A DNA stretch of 64,000 bases from assembly GCA_002633025.1 (NCBI GenBank), contig NMRB01000513.1:199813-263812 (forward strand), given 5' to 3'. The position numbers and the translations under genes were made by a program. Shown here one piece after another: positions 1 through 10,188 of this stretch; position 1 is the first letter of the stretch; each line of letters opens with the position of its first letter. The notes beneath the pieces are model-generated. The model ran no database searches. It had not been told where the DNA came from and was given only the letters and a program-made list of their open reading frames with translations. The stretch is from Notospermus geniculatus (Eukaryota; Nemertea; Pilidiophora; Heteronemertea; Lineidae).

Positions 1-801
1 GTTGTGTGTCTGAACGCTTATATCGTTATAGCGAAAACGCATCAACTCGCGGATGCGATACGGCCGTGGCGCTACAGTGCTTGCCGTCGATGCAGCACGG
101 GAGTGTAGACGGCAAGGATGAACTGGTCTACCTTGTATCAGAGTCCTAACAAAATATAACAAAAAAAGTCATTAAATCGTAAATCTGCCTTGTATTTTTA
201 TTTGTATTTTTTCATTCTAATTTATCATTCTTGCATTTAAAAAGCAAAATGAAGTTGATTCCAATTCATTGACGTTATGCTCTGATTCGGTCTGATTCGG
301 TGTTGGAAATACGAACCCCGCGTTACCCTCCCTCATCGCTACTTTCTTCCTGTTTCATCCATGTCCACAATCATGTTTACTAGTTCATGATTTCTCAACA
401 GTTTTCGTAATATTTCATTGTTTTTCCTTGTCATTTTTTTTCACAATGGCCATGAACTTGTGAACGTTAATTGAGGACTCGCCTGAAGTCCAAATGAACA
501 GTTGGCACTTGTGGAAACATGGAGGGATGAGGACATTGAGGGGCAGCTGGAGGGGGATGACCTTGACGCGATCTTTCCAGTTTCAACTCGCTCCTGTAGA
601 TAGATGACTTCGTTAAAACGTTTGGTGTCTGAACGCTTATATCGTTCGGGATAGAACGATATAAACTATAGTGTGAATGCGCGCATTTTTACCGTTGGGA
701 GACGGAGCGTTTTCCCTGGAACGATCTACGGAAAACGGTACGAAAACGTTTTAGGTGTGAACGCGGCTTAATCAAGGACGATCAACCAGTCAAACTACAC
801 G
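1..801. other. Noncoding, repeat-derived stretch
   Basis: No gene is visible. The 22-base word gtgtctgaacgcttatatcg+tt occurs at 6-27 and again at 625-646. The second occurrence begins a block (about 622-772) that ends in a related GTGTGAACGC word, which suggests pieces of one dispersed repeat family. No clean terminal repeats or target duplications could be drawn. Confidence 0.35.
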
Positions 802-950
802 GGGCCGTATTCACCAAGGGTGATCATCGCGCGATTAAGACTTAGACGCGTGTACCTTCTTCGAAAGCATGGTGGAAGTGTGTGCATTTAGTGAAGTTAC
901 ACGCGTCTAAGTCTTAATCGCGCGATGATCACCCTTGGTGAATACGGCCC
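802..950. mobile_element. 149-bp hairpin MITE
   Basis: The two ends are perfect inverted repeats of about 53 bases, beginning GGGCCGTATTCACC and separated by a loop of about 40 bases. The element is flanked on both sides by ACG (799-801 and 951-953), a candidate 3-bp target duplication. It has no coding capacity. It lies immediately before a degenerate DDE transposase; whether the two belong to one element is not shown. Confidence 0.75.
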
Positions 951-954
951 ACGT

Positions 955-1790
955 AGTTTGGATAGCTCAGCTAGGGTGTTATTGTACCGACACAAAATGC
1001 GGGCGAACCCCGATTTCCGGGACCTGGCTACTTATTTTCAAGTAGCTTTGAGGATAGCTCATGCCATTTGTTCTGCAACAACAGCATTCCAGTACTCTGG
1101 TTTGATCATTCAACAACTGATGCTGAAAAGAATGCAGTTTACGCCAGGATGAAAGAAAGGGAATCACCTCTTCACAAGGAACCACTGTCGTTTTTCGCAG
1201 ACCCTCTAGATAATGATCGATTACCTGTTGGAGTGTCTTTAGATTCCAAAAAAGTCAGGATCCAAAATTCTCTCGACTACGAACACCAAAAGGATGCATA
1301 TTACCCAAAAAAGGGTGGGCATTGTGTCACATTTACTACTTTGGTTGATACCACTGGAGAAGTCGTTCTAACTCTTCCTGTTGGAGCCGCCGCCACACCC
1401 AGGTGCGGAGACAGTAATTTGATGGGTTTAGAGGTTCAATTGTCTGAAACTGAGGGGAACAGTGAAGTTGCACCACAAGGACTTTTATCGCTCCTTCGAG
1501 GTACGGACAACTACTTCATAGTACTTTCTGTGGACAAGGGATACATTTTTGTTCCTCGCAATATCAACAGTAGCAATTTGGCCTAGTGACGCCGAGGATG
1601 AAATTCTCCAAGTTGCAGACAGCGGTAAAATTGAGATGACAACATCACCTGATGATTCAGTGTTGACAAAAAACAGTAGAGCAGTAGTGGGGAAACTGAG
1701 ATTTGGAGTAGAACAGTTTCATGGTNACATGAAAAATCAAAGAGACGATACAGTAGAAATCAATGATTTTCATGTCAAATTTTCGTCGAT
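955..1790 (+). mobile_element. Degenerate DDE transposase (DDE_Tnp_4 / Harbinger-ISL2EU-like)
   Basis: Three reading-frame pieces in order look like a DDE superfamily transposase. An N-terminal piece reads FRDLATYFQV (about 1015-1044). A central piece (about 1125-1570) holds a first-aspartate motif SLDSKKVRIQ, a block KKGGHCVTF and a second-aspartate motif SVDKGYIF. A third piece (about 1650-1745) holds VEQFHG with the expected glutamate. All three acidic motifs are present, but the pieces lie in two alternating frames joined by two frame changes, and one base is N (1726). It is therefore a dead copy or a poorly sequenced one. Family placement rests on motif order only; PIF/Harbinger and ISL2EU transposases cannot be separated here. 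Confidence 0.55.
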
Positions 1791-2841
1791 TTCAAGCCCG
1801 CACATGGTCCTCCGGGCCGGTCACACGGGTAGCATGACGTAACGACGTTCCCAACACTACGCGCCATGTGGCTTCCATTCTACGACGTCATTCATGCCGT
1901 TTTGTCAACTGCACACCCTGGGCCCCAAATAAACAAGAAGAAAACATTTTGTTTCACATAAATCGCGTAAAAGTCTGATATTTGTCCATTTGGCCCAATT
2001 GACGGGATCGATCTATAGAGCGCGAATGTCCTCAGCTCAGGCCATGGCCCTGGCGTCTGGCTGTGCGCGCGTGAATGGCGGCAGCATTCCGCGTCATGTC
2101 ATGATGTAGGGGTAGGCCTACGAGTTTGAAACCATCTTAAAATGTCGCCTTAAAAAGTCGGTTTTAAGGGTTTTGCATGCAATAGAGGTGGCGTTGTCGA
2201 TGAAAACTCATAAAACAACTCATGATGATGAACTGTCATGACTGTGATTTGACACGAAGAGAATTTTATGTGACGACCATCGAAGGTCGTCTCGTAAACA
2301 TTGATCCATTTTTTTAAACGTCATCTCCAGGTATCACCAGGAAAATTATTTGTAATGAAAAAAAATATGATGTTAGGCCTATGTTGTACATCAGGAGCTT
2401 TATCCATCACCTCTTCTGTTTCCAAGTATGTATTGTAACTTTAATTACCGTACTCATTTCGTGTCTTCATTACAGAACACCTTCTGTTGGGTACATAAAA
2501 AACAGTGCGTGTTCCAACAAATGTAAAGAACATTTACTGACAGTATAAACTATTAAAGACATGAAAGACGTGGGTCCAAATAAACATAGGCTTTACAAAA
2601 ATAATCTTATTTACCATTTGTATTACAATGCAACATATTTTGAAGATAAGCAATTGCTATTGAAATGCTGTCTCTAGGCCCGTGGGGGTCATCAAACATG
2701 TTCATACCGGTACGTGTCCATAATCCTCCCATTTTGGCCAGGCCACTTCCATTGGGCTTAGCCAAAATACTTCATACCGTTTTCTTCAAGCGGACGACGA
2801 CGAAGCAGAAGGGCATTTCTTTCGCGGGTTCTTTCGCCATC
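1791..2841. other. Noncoding 5' flank of the three-finger gene
   Basis: No coding exon or RNA gene is recognised. This stretch must contain the promoter and 5' UTR of the gene whose ATG is at 2842, but no convincing TATA box or initiator could be chosen by eye. Confidence 0.4.
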
Positions 2842-5518
2842 ATGTGGAACAACGTATTCATTTTTGGAGCTTTACTTGCTTCTCTCGCCATCAAAGGTAA
2901 GTTATACACAACGTCGTCCGTCGACGACATCGACAACTTCCAGACGGAAGGAATACCGGTATCTTAAATAATACCATCTTGTGATATTCTAGAATACTTG
3001 CTGCACTTGATATTTATAGACCGAATCCACACTGAAAAACTCTGCTTCGTCAAAATGACGAACTTTAGGTTCGTTTTCAATTTATCACCAAACTGAGTAT
3101 CTAATTCGTCGAAACGGTATTTGGACGAAACTTTTAAGATACAACAAGGGATCGGCGTCGAAATGACGACCGTAGATTTGTCGTTTCGACGAATTAGATA
3201 CTCAGTTTGTTTGGTGATAAATGGAAAACGAGCCGAAGTTCGTCATTTTGACGAAGTTGAGTTTTTCAGTGCATTTTTGTCAAATTCAATCAGATATTAG
3301 ATTAGAATACCTGTAGACAAAGGCTGGTATTCGTAAAAGTTAGCAAATGCTTTTACTTAAGATTTGCCGAGCGAGGTCCAATGTAAATGTACCACAACAA
3401 AACCTGAAGTAAAAGCATTTGTTATATGAATACCAGCAAAAATTCATAAGCGAGCCTTATAAATTTTTGATACCAGCCAATAGACTGAATCCTTTTTCAT
3501 CACATTCGATTGGAAATTTTGAATACCTCTATACATAAAGACATCAAACCCCTAAAGCAACCACTTGGTTTCCGACATTCTGAGAACAACGTGATACCCA
3601 AAGAAATTTTCAATGAAACTTTCTCCAATTGTTTTATATGATAGCTATGGGTCTTCTCCATGATGTCTGAAAATTCCATACGATTCCATTCAGTAGTTCC
3701 TGTGATATTGAACATTTAGCAGCCAGCCCCCTTGCGCACCATGTGTCTCTCGGGTATCTGCTATACATTTAGATAGACTACTGTACATATGTACAGGGAT
3801 GTAACCAACAGGTTTATCCAGCCCTGGCACCTTTATGAATTGGTCATTCTTCACCAATTTGGGCTCAGGGCTAGTGGATTGTTGGATGCTACGGCCACCA
3901 ACCCAAATTTGATTAGAAATATTATTTTAACATGGAAATTAGGGTGATAAGAGCCATCTGGTGAGAAAAACTGGAACTCATCGGGCAGGAACCAGCGTGT
4001 GCCCAAGTGGTTGCTTTAGGGGTTTGATGTCTTTATGCTCTATACAACTTGCTTTTTAGATGTTTTTGCGGGATCAGATTTGAAATGTTTCCAAGGCACA
4101 GCAGAGTCAGCCACAAAATGTGACGCAACCATCACAAGCCCAATGTGCATCGTAAGTTTTATACATCAGTTCCATTATTAATTGTCGTAGGGGGCGCAGC
4201 GAAGGTTACGGTTCAACTGGATTGGCATTAGTCAATCATCATCATCTTTTTATTATAATGGAGTGGACGGTAGCCATGTTGGATATTTTTATCAACCTCC
4301 CTGAGTTGAGCTGTTACCTGCTATACCTTGCCATGTAATGACTGTACACTGTTCGGGTGGAACGGACTTGCTGCCCTATCTCCTCCTTAGTTAGGGCTTA
4401 AAGCCTATAAAGAGCGGCCTATGTGTACAGTACAATAGGAGGAAAGTGTTATAACGGTATTTTGGTTATAAAAGAAGTGCTCATTTTCATGAAAAAAAAC
4501 AAAATCAGTGGTGTGGTGTGGTGTGGTGTGGTGTGGTGTGGTGNTACCTTGCCATGTAATGACTGTACACTGTTCGGGTGGAACGGACTTGCTGCCCTAT
4601 CTCCTCCTTAGTTAGGGCTTAAAGCCTATAAAGAGCGGCCTATGTGTACAGTAGGCTACAATAGGAGGAAAGTGTTATAACGAACGGTATTTTGGTTATA
4701 AAAGAAGTGCTCATTTTCATGAAAAAAAACAAAATCAGTGGTGTGGTGTGGTGACCTGCGCTGCCATCATCTACAAGACAGACATTCTCACTAATGCCAG
4801 TGAGCTAACAGTGGCTTGGGTAAACAGACACACAGTAGGACTCAATGTGAACCTATACCATGAATCTGGGTCATCTTGGTGATTGAAGAGCCAGATGTGA
4901 TGCTGCTATTTAGAAAGTCTAAACTGCTCCTTACCAGTGCTCATGGATTTGATGGTAAACGATTAACAAATGGATCCCTTGCTTTGAAACTCCCCCTCTC
5001 CAAACATACTCATCAATAAAGCAAACCCACTCCCTCAAAATGTATTCGCCACGGGTCAAACATTTAGGGACCTCGATAATACACGCTAACGATAACGTTT
5101 ACGTTAACGCTATTTCTTGCATATATTTCATGTACAAAAACGTAGATGAGTCCTAACTTCAGGGACAATGGAAGTACAATAGAAGATGTGTGGCTTAAGC
5201 CGAAGTCAGGCTTAAACTCCGTTGGTGCATATGGGCCTTAAAGTCCCAAATAGGGAGTTTAAGAATTATCGGCCTGAAGACGGTATTCCACATGGCCCTG
5301 ACTTTGAGTCTATTTTTCAGAAACTCATCGGAGATGACGGAAAAGCAACAAAATCTTGCCAAGAGAAGGGTTACTGCGACACAAGGCAGAAGGACGTAAA
5401 ATGTTTCGCATGTTCAAACGAAGATGGCTGTAACGGAGCTGAAACCATTCGAACACGGGCCTTAGGAACGGCACTGATCGGCGCTGTTTTGACTTGCCTG
5501 ATAATAAGACTGTGGTAG
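2842..5518 (+). CDS. Ly6/uPAR-type three-finger GPI-anchored protein, four exons
   Basis: Proposed exons are 2842-2896, 4060-4151, 4739-4819 and 5321-5518. All junctions are GT/AG, the phases agree, and the product is about 141 residues. Exon 1 encodes a signal peptide (MWNNVFIFGALLASLAIK). Exon 2 begins the mature chain with LKCFQG. Exon 3 carries TCAAIIYKTD. Exon 4 carries SCQEKGYC, then CFACSNEDGCNGA, the typical Ly6 ending of Cys-Asn, followed by a hydrophobic tail (ALIGAVLTCLIIRLW) that fits a GPI-anchor signal. Ten cysteines are predicted in the mature chain, as in classic three-finger folds. Such proteins sit on the outer cell surface. Exons 1, 2 and 4 are well supported. Exon 3 starts at a CAG beside a TGGTG microsatellite in a locally duplicated stretch, so its 5' edge is uncertain. 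The specific family member and ligand are unknown. Confidence 0.7.
3030..3271. mobile_element. 242-bp foldback MITE in intron 1
   Basis: The ends are CACTGAAAAACTC and its complement. The arms continue for about 85 bases with few mismatches, including CTTCGTCAAAATGACGAAC and a TCGTCGAAACG stretch near the loop. No unambiguous target duplication is seen; both flanks carry only CA. Confidence 0.7.
3322..3478. mobile_element. Nested foldback repeat in intron 1
   Basis: Outer ends are GGCTGGTATTC and TACCAGCC. Inner inverted pairs are GCAAATGCTTTTACTT with AAGTAAAAGCATTTG, and AAAAATTCATAAG with CTTATAAATTTTT. This looks like a small nonautonomous element with internal palindromes. No clear target duplication was found. 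Confidence 0.5.
3534..4037. mobile_element. 504-bp TIR element abutting a splice acceptor
   Basis: The terminal inverted repeats are perfect over about 35 bases, beginning CATAAAGACATCAAACCCCT. A 7-base direct repeat CTCTATA flanks the element (3527-3533 and 4038-4044), as expected for a target-site duplication. No transposase is encoded. The right end lies only 22 bases from the start of exon 2 of the three-finger gene, so the element probably carries that intron's branch point. Confidence 0.75.
4324..4753. repeat. Local direct duplication split by N (4324-4543 / 4545-4753)
   Basis: About 210-220 bases starting TACCTTGCCATGTAATGAC occur twice in a row with a single N (4544) between them. 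The copies differ by a GGCTA insertion at 4654-4658, a 4-base insertion and the length of a TGGTG microsatellite. The N at the joint and the allele-like differences point to two haplotypes placed side by side, not a real tandem duplication. Confidence 0.75.
4509..4543 (+). repeat. (TGGTG)n microsatellite
   Basis: Seven uninterrupted TGGTG units run into the N at 4544. The partner copy at 4739-4753 has three units and continues straight into the exon 3 coding sequence of the three-finger gene. Confidence 0.85.
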
Positions 5519-7062
5519 ACGGCCTTTCTTCTCGCAGTCCGTGTAGAATGTCTCTGACATGTGCGTGTGTCAATGCTTGGCAATAGGATCTTTTCTGCAA
5601 CTAGTCAGGTTTCGCTATCCATTAAATAGTGGAACTTTCCTTAAGATTTTATACCTCGTCTATCGTCCTGCCATGAGGTGTCCAATTTCCGCTGCAAACG
5701 CCGGCGTGGGCCTCCTGCTTATGGGGAAAAGCGGCGCGAAGTAAATTCGTGGCACAACTTAGCCTACTGTCAAATCAGGTAGCAGCCGCCCCGACTACAT
5801 ATAGGTGGCAGCACCTGTTTCCTAATGGAATGCAGCGATATCACATTGTGCTGCCATCTAGAAAAACCGTGGCGGCACCAACCCGACTCCGCAGTAGCAG
5901 CAGTGGAATAGCGTGGAAATCACCGATCGATTTCAGTGGGACAAAATAACCACGAACACGACTTAAGATATTTATAAATACAAAACGGAAATTTTATACT
6001 TTCAGCGGTTGCTTTTGGAAATCATCATAATATAATTTACAGAGAGTTGTTACTAAACAATATTCGTAGGCCCTACACAATATTGAACAGATGGGCCTAC
6101 AGCCTTTTTGCTCTCGCGACGAGATGGCTTCCAGTTGACGTGGTTGATGCATTTGTCCACGGTAACGTGACTTACAATTCAGAAACGCTACGTGCTTGAG
6201 AAAATGAAATCTTAGGTGCTCTTGCCATCCGAGGGACCTGCATGAACTGTCCTGCTTTCTCCTCTCACCGCTAGATGTCACTCTAGCATGCAACATATCC
6301 ATGTATTCCCAGTAAAAAACATTTAATCATTTCATTCCAGTCATGTCAGGAACGATTGTGTGCAGTTGTCATATTAAAAGGGTTTATTAGTTAGTTAATG
6401 ATGTTGACATTTCACATTTACGATAGTCATATTTCGCATCAAGGAGTTTGCAATAAATAGTTCAAAAATTACTTGCACTGTATTCAGTTTTTTACTACCC
6501 GGTATCACGAATTACATGAATTTATAGTGTATTAAACCTCTTTAGATGGCACTGTAGTATATGACACACGCGTCCACTTCCAAAAAAAATTTTATTTCTT
6601 CAATCGGGAATCATGTTATGACGTGTAATACTGAGAAATGAAAGTACTGAATCCTGACGCTGATCTATTTCAAAAGGACGAAAATCGCGGTGCACTGGAC
6701 AGAATACATGTATAGGCCTCCTTATGCCCAGGGCCAGATAGATATATATGGAAGTCCAAAAGTGTAAATAACACACAATAATGAATTTTTGATGGCACAT
6801 ACATGTACATGTATAATTAAAATGAGATTAACCTCCAATGCAGCAAACGTATGTACATGTACCAGTTGAATATGCCGCAGGAAGGCCGACGGCAAATGTG
6901 TCCAATCTTCGAAGGTCGTTTGCCATGTTCGGTCTAGATTAGTTCCCCATCTTACCGGTAGGATGAAGTTTCAAAGTGAGCGAAGATCGGACTATCGTCG
7001 GCTAGGTTTGGTTCAGATTGGTTCCCGATCTCATCGACGGGATAGAATTCTGAGATCGGTGT

Positions 7063-7183
7063 ATCACGTGACCGTCAGGAAAGCAGCCGCTGAAAAACCG
7101 CTGACTGGTCGGCTGTACTCGTCCTCAAAGAGCAGTCCATGAATTTTCAGCCAATCAGCGAGCTTTCCGGACGATCACGTGAT
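7063..7183. repeat. Imperfect inverted repeat with ATCACGTGA ends
   Basis: The left end ATCACGTGACCGTCAGGAAAGC pairs, with a few mismatches, with GCTTTCCGGACGATCACGTGAT on the right. The palindromic CACGTG could also be an E-box. A foldback element is the simpler reading. Confidence 0.4.
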
Positions 7184-7334
7184 TGCGGACGACAGGCTGG
7201 GCAATCCACCGGTCTCAGTATTTTACGACAAGATTGATTTTCAAATCTGATTTGTGACACTCTGGATTAATTTTCTTGCATGGCAACATTTCGTGCACCG
7301 GATGCGAGAAAGTGACATTCCTTGACACCATAAT

Positions 7335-7375
7335 ATGGTGATTGTAGTTCATATTATGTGAACTACAATCACCAT
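7335..7375. repeat. Perfect 17-bp hairpin
   Basis: The arm ATGGTGATTGTAGTTCA and its exact complement flank a 7-base loop TATTATG. No target duplication was identified. It may be a relic of a small foldback element. Confidence 0.6.
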
Positions 7376-7758
7376 CTACATGTCGAAATGATCATTTATT
7401 GCAGGCTCGTGGGATTATGGTGGTAACAGATGTAAAAAAAACCATCCTGCTCATATCGATCTTACATTCCAGTGCTTGGAGACCACAGGATCTACTTTCG
7501 TCATCGTTTTGGTAGAAGTTTGATGGACATGAATGACGTTATTATCGTAGTTAATACTAAAGTATAGGCCTACCTGATAGAGACAAAAGCAAATAAATAA
7601 TTTGCAAGTTCGGAACCAACCAAATCATTCAAATTGCAGCATGCGATAAATTCTTACAGTAACAGTGAAGCCATGCTCATCAATGTCGTACATGCTGCCC
7701 AATAGAATAGGACACAAAGGGACATCACGTAAATTCGGGAAATTTTATCCATAATAGA

Positions 7759-8013
7759 GAGTTCTCGCAAACCCCCCGCAACGCTGACGCGAACGTCTAT
7801 CCTATTGTTGGGTGCTCACTTCGTGGCATCGAACAGTGAGATTGGCGTTCACGTTGGCGTTTCGCGGGCTTTGCGAAAACTATAATATATGTTTTTCGCA
7901 AAGCCCCCGAAACGCCAACGCGAACGTGTATCCTTTTGTTCGGTCCTCTCTTCTTGGCATCGAACAATAGATTTGGCGTTCGCGTTGGCGTTTCGGGGGC
8001 TTTGCGAAAACTC
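7759..8013. mobile_element. 255-bp compound foldback element
   Basis: The outer ends GAGTTCTCGCAAACCCCC and GGGGGCTTTGCGAAAACTC are inverted repeats. The interior contains two related units, each with CGAAACGCCAACGCGAACGT-type arms, and a central palindrome around CTTTGCGAAAACTATAATATA. The structure suggests one MITE inserted into, or duplicated within, another of the same family. Confidence 0.65.
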
Positions 8014-8386
8014 CCTATGTTTTTTGGACGAGCCATCGGTATTCGAACACATGAATAGAACGTCCAATTGAGCACTAAGCGGGATTGCATGTGAAATTCG
8101 GCAAAATTACACCATTTAAAGTGAGCTTGTTGTGTGCCCTGTGCTTGGCCTGGTCTTGACGCCGGCGAACCTAATCAACACTGACAAGATAATGGACGCT
8201 TTCAAAGGGCCAAACGGTCAAATCATGTGCTTTAATGGCGTAATGACAATTTCAATTAGACCGGTCGCCACTTGGCCATCCACCTTCAAATTGCCATATC
8301 TCTATCTACGTCAAACTGGCATTTCTTTGTTTCCTTCGCAGTTCATGGAAAAAAATGTTTATTTTTGATCCGAAGAAATTGCCCGT

Positions 8387-8415
8387 ATAATTGTAATTGT
8401 AATTGTAATTGTAAT
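8387..8415. repeat. (TAATTG)n microsatellite
   Basis: About four to five tandem copies of the hexamer TAATTG. Confidence 0.85.
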
Positions 8416-8710
8416 GGGTCATTTGCCAAAAGAAAAAAGAATTGTCCTATTGTCCCATGCAGGTGTATTGGAGGTTAACCCATTGGAAGTGTGGACAGTG
8501 TGACACTAATGGTCGACCCCAAACTCAAATATTTGACGAATGTCGAATAACATTCGCCGTTACCCCACCAAAAGTGCAAAGACGGAGGTCGACAAAGGAC
8601 GCCGATCGCAGCACAGTACACCTCCCATAGTACATATCCCTGTGCATACATGTAAATACTATGAAACATAGATTGCAGTTGATGACACAACAGTATTGTC
8701 TATTACATGG

Positions 8711-10188
8711 TCAAACTAATGTCTCTAAGATTGGCAACGCCTCGTCGCTGTGAAGAGAACTAAGACCGGTGTCTGAGTTGGAATCGTTGTCATCATAAGC
8801 AGATTTTACGACAGATCGTAAGTCATTGCAGGAGAAAGAATGGGCAGTATGTTTGAGAATTGACTTCAAAGGCCTGGAACACCGCGTGTCTGGATACTCC
8901 GCACATTTTTCAAGCACCGGTGAGAAATACCCCCTATCGTCACTAGTAGAACTACTATCACTGAAACGCACCGTCCGGACCGTGGGGGGACTACTGCCGT
9001 TACTGTCAGCGCTACTGTTAGACGAACTAGTCCGCGTAGGAAAGCGATCGTCTGGGGGAAAATTGCCAATGCTGACAGTTGGCACATGAACACGTTCAAG
9101 AGAATGCCCATAATTTTGACTATCCGTTATTCCACTACAGTCTCTGACCGTGCCATATTGTATCACGTGACTCATCTGACCTTGACCCTCAAACATGGAC
9201 TCCGCTCTCTCGACAGCTTCCAATGTTTTCATGAGATGTTCCATATATTCGTGTTTCCTCCGCAGAGCATTATCGCATTCGGTAATACCCTGAGATAGTT
9301 TGTGCAACTCTTTGTCGTTATATTCCGTGAGAGACTTGGCGATTTTTAGTTTATCGTGAACAAGTTTTCCTTCGTTTGCGCAACCGTCCTTGACCCCGCA
9401 CTGCCCTGAATCATCCTGATCTGATCCGCAGGCACTGATCCCAACAACTTGGAGTTGTAAATCCTCGAGTTTATTCCTTTCATTTGCGATTTTATCCTCA
9501 AGTTGTATGATATTATCACAGATTTTCAAGTACATCTCAAGTTCACTCTCGCGAATGTTATTTGGTAAAGCATCCTCTAGTCCACTTCCATGACTACTAT
9601 CGTCGCTCAGGCTGTGGAGACTGAGATACGAATCCTGCACATAGTTCTGTCCTCGTTTACTTATCCGCTGCAAATGCACCTTCGTTTCGAATTGGTCAAT
9701 CTCCTGGTCCATTTCTTTGATCCGTTCGACCTGTTCGTGTATCCGCCTCTGTTGCTCCCGAACTAAGTGCACCAGGTCCTCGATGTTCTGCACCCTCATC
9801 TTTTCCGCGCGAACTTTCTCGGGATCGTAAAACTCTTCCACGCAGCGTTGTCGTCGGTGCGGTTTTCGCGTGCGCCGTGACCGTATCATAGCGGTATTGG
9901 GCACCTCCACCTTCCGCACGACAAAATTCACTTTCTTTCTTTCGGGGCCCCATGCCTTCCAGACCTTCACAATCTTCGCTCGTCCCTGTAGAGGACGTTC
10001 CATTTTCCGCCACCTTTCGACCATAATATAGTTGTACGTTTCAATGTCACCGTTTGATATTCCATCATTCATCAGCAATGAGTAGATGACGTCATCGCAC
10101 GTGGTCCGTTTGCTGAGGCCGGTCATGAGTTTTTCGGATCCGTTGATCCAGACAGGGATTTCCGCTTCTTCCTCAGTCATCTCCAGCT
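8711..10188 (-). CDS. RASSF10: RASSF9/10-like protein, main coding exon
   Basis: This exon encodes 491 residues plus the last two bases of a split codon, and joins in phase to the exon at 12313-12391. Residues are counted from the internal Met at 10180. An RA/ubiquitin-like domain spans about 8-93 (IPVWINGSEKLMTGLSKRTT; VERWRKMER). A coiled coil (about 123-186) ends in GQNYVQDSYLSL, close to the RASSF10 signature. More coiled-coil stretches lie at about 208-247 and 272-328. The tail is serine-rich, with VRTVRFSD (401-408) and LKSILK (438-443), which match RVxF- and SILK-type PP1 docking motifs. N-terminal RASSF proteins lack the SARAH domain and act as scaffolds in polarity, endosomal recycling and cell-cycle control. 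The acceptor TTTTCAG lies just upstream. RASSF9 and RASSF10 are probably not separable in an invertebrate. Confidence 0.9.

Larger units (their letters stand above)
2897..4059 (+). other. Intron 1 of the three-finger gene, packed with inverted-repeat elements
   Basis: The intron starts GTAAGT at 2897 and ends TTTTTAG at 4059. Three separate inverted-repeat elements (3030-3271, 3322-3478 and 3534-4037) make up most of it. No additional exon is seen. Confidence 0.6.
5519..8710. other. Intergenic spacer between the three-finger gene and RASSF
   Basis: No gene is recognised. Candidate poly(A) signals for the plus-strand gene are ATTAAA near 5619 and AATAAA at 6452-6457. Several inverted repeats lie here (7063-7183, 7335-7375, 7759-8013) and are listed separately. 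An AATAAA on the minus strand lies at 8358-8363 (TTTATT on plus), about 350 bases past the RASSF stop; it is a plausible end for that transcript. Confidence 0.45.

Noticed and set aside
9696-10013. Open frame MAENGTSSTGTSEDC inside the RASSF exon
   Set aside because: It is an alternative-frame reading of the RASSF coding sequence on the same strand, without family resemblance.
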